Source of the DNA: Sulfuricaulis sp049587675
GTDB lineage: Bacteria; Pseudomonadota; Gammaproteobacteria; Acidiferrobacterales; Sulfurifustaceae
DNA length: 64,000 nt
Direction of reading: 5' to 3'
Assembly (NCBI RefSeq): GCF_049587675.1
Contig: NZ_JBAVEJ010000057.1
Location: 1 to 64,000, forward strand
In this document: in pieces, positions 61,312 through 64,000 of the stretch
Numbering within the stretch: position 1 is the stretch's first letter
Layout: each line of letters starts with the position of its first letter
Program-made: the position numbers and the translations under genes
The notes under the pieces: model-generated
The model's database searches: none
What the model was told of the DNA's origin: nothing
The model's input: only the letters and a program-made list of their open reading frames with translations

Positions 61312-61829
61312 AGAAATATATCGTCCCTCTCATCATCTTCGTATCGCTGGGTCTGCTACTTGCCTACGGACTGAAACTCGACCCGCGTCGCATCCCCTCG
61401 CCGCTGATCGGCAAACCACTGCCCGCCTTTTCACTGACCACGGTCGCGGATCCCGCGCGCAAGGTAAGCCGTGACGATCTGCACGGGCGCGTCTACCTGC
61501 TGAGCGTCTGGGCCTCGTGGTGCGTGGCCTGCCGCGAGGAACATCCGCTCCTCAACGAACTCACCAGCCGCAAGGCCGTGACCATTATCGGACTCAATTA
61601 CAAGGATACGCGCGAGGACGCGCTTCGATGGCTGGGAGCCCTGGGCAATCCTTACGAGCTGAGTCTGAGCGACCAAGATGGAAGACTCGGCATTGATCTC
61701 GGCGTCTACGGCGTGCCGGAAACCTTCGTGATCGACAAACAGGGCGTCATCCGTTACAAGCAGATCGGTCCGATGACGCCGGAAGTGTGGGAACAAAAGC
61801 TGGCACCGTTGATCAAGGAACTTTCCTAG
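61308..61829 (+). CDS. ccmG: Thiol:disulfide oxidoreductase CcmG (DsbE)
   Basis: 173 residues. N-terminal anchor, then a thioredoxin fold with active site WASWCVACREEHP and GVPETFVIDKQG. Keeps the heme-binding cysteines of apocytochrome reduced. It overlaps ccmE by four bases. ccmF, which normally sits between them, is absent, and no ccmH follows. Confidence 0.93.
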   Translation: MKKYIVPLIIFVSLGLLLAYGLKLDPRRIPSPLIGKPLPAFSLTTVADPARKVSRDDLHGRVYLLSVWASWCVACREEHPLLNELTSRKAVTIIGLNYKDTREDALRWLGALGNPYELSLSDQDGRLGIDLGVYGVPETFVIDKQGVIRYKQIGPMTPEVWEQKLAPLIKELS

Positions 61830-61972
61830 TCGAACCCTCGTGGCGGTGCGTGTAATTGCGGGAGGTTTACCGACAAGCAGCTTTTGAGATCGTGCGCGAA
61901 GCGTTTGAGACATTCAATACTGGATCTCCACTTTCGCGGAGACAACAAGCCAACTGCCCAGTATGAACGGCG

Positions 61973-62074
61973 CTATGCCGTTCCGTACTTCGTCTCCACC
62001 ATGATTCCGATCTCTTTCAGAAACGGCGTCGGCAACACGCCGCCCGCGCTGACGATGACGGCGTCGTTTTTAAT
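61973..62074 (-). pseudogene. C-terminal continuation of the oxidoreductase beyond an in-frame stop
   Basis: Directly after the TAA at 62075-62077, the same frame goes on as IKNDAVIVSAGGVLPTPFLKEIGIMV and ends with TAG at 61973. This is typical FAD-domain closure (A.I.A.G..P...L...G). It belongs to the gene at 62075-63274. Confidence 0.75.
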
Positions 62075-63274
62075 TTAAATCATTTTTCCCGTCTGATCGA
62101 GCGTGACATTGTCAGGTTCGATTTTCTTGACATTCGATTGCAACAGCACTTTTATCCGGCCTCCTTTTTCTGCTTCCTGCAATCGCTGGCGGTTTTTCTC
62201 TTTCACGCGTCCGAAGGCCTCGCCGCGGTAGGACAGCGTGACTGTCGTTCCCGGTTCACCCGCAATGGCGAGTGCGGCTTCGAGCGCGCTGTCACCGCCG
62301 CCGACGACCAGGACGTACTGGCGACGGTATTGCTCCGGGTCGATCAGGTTGTAGACGACTTTCGGCAGTTCCTCGCCCGGCACACCGAGCTTGCGCGGCG
62401 TGCCGCGCCGGCCGATGGCAAGCAGGACGGCTCTTGTCTCATAAGAATTGCGTGAGGTCTTTACGATAAACCCGTTTCCTTTTTTGGAAATTGTCTCCAT
62501 GCGCTCGCTGAAATTGATCTTGAGCCCGGTCTTTCGGGCCGCGCCCTGCCAGAATTCCAGCAGCGCTTCTTTGCTGATCGCGCTAATCTTCACCTTGCCG
62601 ATAATAGGTAACTGCATCGGCGCGGTCATAACGATCTTGTTGCGCGGGTAGTGATACACCGCGCCGCCGAGCGAGTCTTCCTGCTCGACGGTGACGGACC
62701 GCAGCTTGTGCTCCATGGCGCCGAGCGTGGCGGCCAGGCCGGCTGGCCCAGCGCCGACGATGACCACGTCGAGCGGGAAATTCCTGTCCTTCAATTTGCG
62801 GATGGATTCCATCGCCTGACGGCCCTGCTCCACCGCTTTGCGGGTAAGCCCCATGCCGCCGAGTTCCCCGGCGATGAAGATTCCCGGTACATTGGTTTCG
62901 AAATTCGGATTGACCCGGGGAATATCCATGCCTCGCTTGGAGGTGCCGAAAACAAGCGTGATGGCGTCATGCGGGCAGGCGGCCATGCACGCGCCGTGAC
63001 CGATACATACGGCAGGTTTCACCAGATGCCCCTTGCCTTTGATGAGGCCGATGGCCTGCTCCGGACACGCGTTGACACAAGCCCCGGAACCGATACAGCG
63101 ATTGGGATCGAACACCGGATGCAGCGAAGCCGGCTCCGTCAGTCCGGCCTCAACTGACTCTTTCATCTGAGTAACGTGGTGTTGTTCCTTCTTCCTGTGG
63201 CGGCGCAGGTAAAAGAACAACACCAAGATCAGCGGGACGAGATAAATCAGATATTCAGTCACATTCTGTTCCAT
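62075..63274 (-). CDS. FAD/NAD(P)-type oxidoreductase with two 4Fe-4S motifs, ended by an in-frame TAA
   Basis: 399 residues to the first stop. One N-terminal membrane helix (about 8-23). Ferredoxin clusters CIGSGACVNACP and CIGHGACMAACP lie at about residues 61-106. Then a pyridine-nucleotide-disulfide-like fold with VVIVGAGPAGLAATLGAME, LLAIGRRGTPR and VVGGGDSALEAA. It resembles flavoproteins that pass electrons between NAD(P)H or a quinone and ferredoxin-like partners. The last 33 residues are cut off by TAA at 62075-62077; a natural mutation or a read error are both possible. Divergent from the membrane protein at 63527. Confidence 0.8.
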   Translation of the reverse strand: MEQNVTEYLIYLVPLILVLFFYLRRHRKKEQHHVTQMKESVEAGLTEPASLHPVFDPNRCIGSGACVNACPEQAIGLIKGKGHLVKPAVCIGHGACMAACPHDAITLVFGTSKRGMDIPRVNPNFETNVPGIFIAGELGGMGLTRKAVEQGRQAMESIRKLKDRNFPLDVVIVGAGPAGLAATLGAMEHKLRSVTVEQEDSLGGAVYHYPRNKIVMTAPMQLPIIGKVKISAISKEALLEFWQGAARKTGLKINFSERMETISKKGNGFIVKTSRNSYETRAVLLAIGRRGTPRKLGVPGEELPKVVYNLIDPEQYRRQYVLVVGGGDSALEAALAIAGEPGTTVTLSYRGEAFGRVKEKNRQRLQEAEKGGRIKVLLQSNVKKIEPDNVTLDQTGKMI

Positions 63275-63526
63275 AAATGGCCATTAGCGTCCTTTGACCA
63301 TACTACTGGCCTCAGGAAAGCCAAGGGTCATCCGCTTGTCAGCCAGATCACGCATTTTATACGGTTTATAATGGTATTTCAGGCATTGACAGTCTTTAAT
63401 TGCAAGTAATGGAACAACTTTATGGTTCCATGGCTGTCGCGATCCGTACCGCTCGAGCCATGGTGGTAAGGATAGATCAAGAATAATTGTCCCGCCTCCA
63501 GGCGGAAGCAGTTGCAGGGGAGAACA

Positions 63527-64000
63527 ATGGGTCACGAGCAGGCGATCATACGCACCGCCAAGATACCGGTGCGGCCATCCGAAAATTCCGAATCACGCAG
63601 TGGTAAGCCACTGCCATTGGCCGTTTTGCCGATCACGGTGCTGCTGTTGCTCGCCGTCTGGGCGGTACGGCAAGGCCACTACTACGAACCTGGCGACGAT
63701 TTCGGTTACTACCTCGGCGTCATCGGTGGCGTGATGATGCTCGTCTTGCTGCTCTATTCGTTGCGCAAGCACATTCGCTTCATGCGCAACTGGGGACCCA
63801 CCAAGCACTGGTTCCGGCTGCACATGATTCTGGGCATCGCCGGACCGACCTTGATACTTTTCCACTCCACGTTTCGTGTCGGCTCGATAAATGCGACGGT
63901 TGCGCTCAGCTGCATGCTGCTCGTGGCCGGCAGCGGCATCATCGGCCGGGTCATTTACCGAAAGATCCATCACGGCCTGTACGGTCGCAGCGCCACCCTG
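63527..64000 (+). CDS. Membrane protein with possible heme-binding histidines (partial)
   Basis: 158 residues before the window ends. Four or so hydrophobic helices. Histidines in KHWFRLHMILGIAG, LILFHST and KIHHGL are placed as in cytochrome b-type membrane proteins. A ribosome site AGGGGAG precedes the ATG at 63527. It is divergent from the ferredoxin-type oxidoreductase and may be its electron-transfer partner. C-terminus not seen. Confidence 0.65.
   Translation, partial: MGHEQAIIRTAKIPVRPSENSESRSGKPLPLAVLPITVLLLLAVWAVRQGHYYEPGDDFGYYLGVIGGVMMLVLLLYSLRKHIRFMRNWGPTKHWFRLHMILGIAGPTLILFHSTFRVGSINATVALSCMLLVAGSGIIGRVIYRKIHHGLYGRSATL

Overview
The window carries the chromosomal backbone of a gammaproteobacterium. 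This rests on gene order and content: rpsT / murJ / ribF / ileS / lspA / ispH next to minor pilin genes, rplU-rpmA-obgE-proB, ampDE, rppH, and a pilSR pair in front of a sigma-54 pilin gene. A SoxZ gene, cytochrome c maturation genes and an FeS/FAD oxidoreductase fit a respiring, possibly sulfur-oxidising organism. An Acidiferrobacterales-type relative is my guess, not something the sequence proves.

Layout. 1-4.8 kb: the tail of an unknown gene, an orphan soxZ, an RND-family permease without the usual proton-relay residues, rppH, and a WD40 lipoprotein. 4.9-17.2 kb: a HAD phosphatase, then vitamin B12 uptake and salvage genes (btuC, btuD, riboswitch-btuB, a TonB-like gene, a PduO-type adenosyltransferase, btuF, cobC), interrupted by a GGDEF-EAL protein and a small lipoprotein, then ampE-ampD. 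17.2-19.1 kb: remains of an integrative element flanked by an intact tRNA-Thr and a 45-base copy of its 3' half; a Crp/Fnr-type gene is the only full gene left in it. 19.2-27.2 kb: a Fur-family gene and the type IV minor pilin operon fimT-pilV-pilW-pilX-pilY1-pilE. 27.2-39.5 kb: housekeeping genes (ispH, lspA, ileS, ribF, murJ, rpsT, proB, obgE, rpmA, rplU, ispB) and tRNA-Pro. 39.7-44.0 kb: pilS, pilR and a sigma-54-type promoter with a long leader in front of the major pilin. 44.2-58.1 kb: a glycosylation island. 58.3-61.8 kb: tRNA-Ala, tRNA-Arg and ccmABCDE-ccmG. 62-64 kb: an FAD/ferredoxin-type oxidoreductase with an in-frame stop near its end, and a divergent membrane protein that runs off the window.

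The most interesting part is 43.2-58.1 kb. A cysteine-free pilin is followed by three tandem paralogous GT-C membrane proteins of the TMTC type. After them come two polyprenol-phosphate glycosyltransferase-like genes, a GT4-type glycosyltransferase, two methyltransferases, a flippase-like membrane protein, another GT-C enzyme and a broken GT-C gene. Together these could make, flip and transfer lipid-linked sugars to the pilin or another surface acceptor. This is an inference from gene families and position.

Starts were reassigned in several genes where a ribosome binding site or family alignment favoured a different codon; this is said in each entry.
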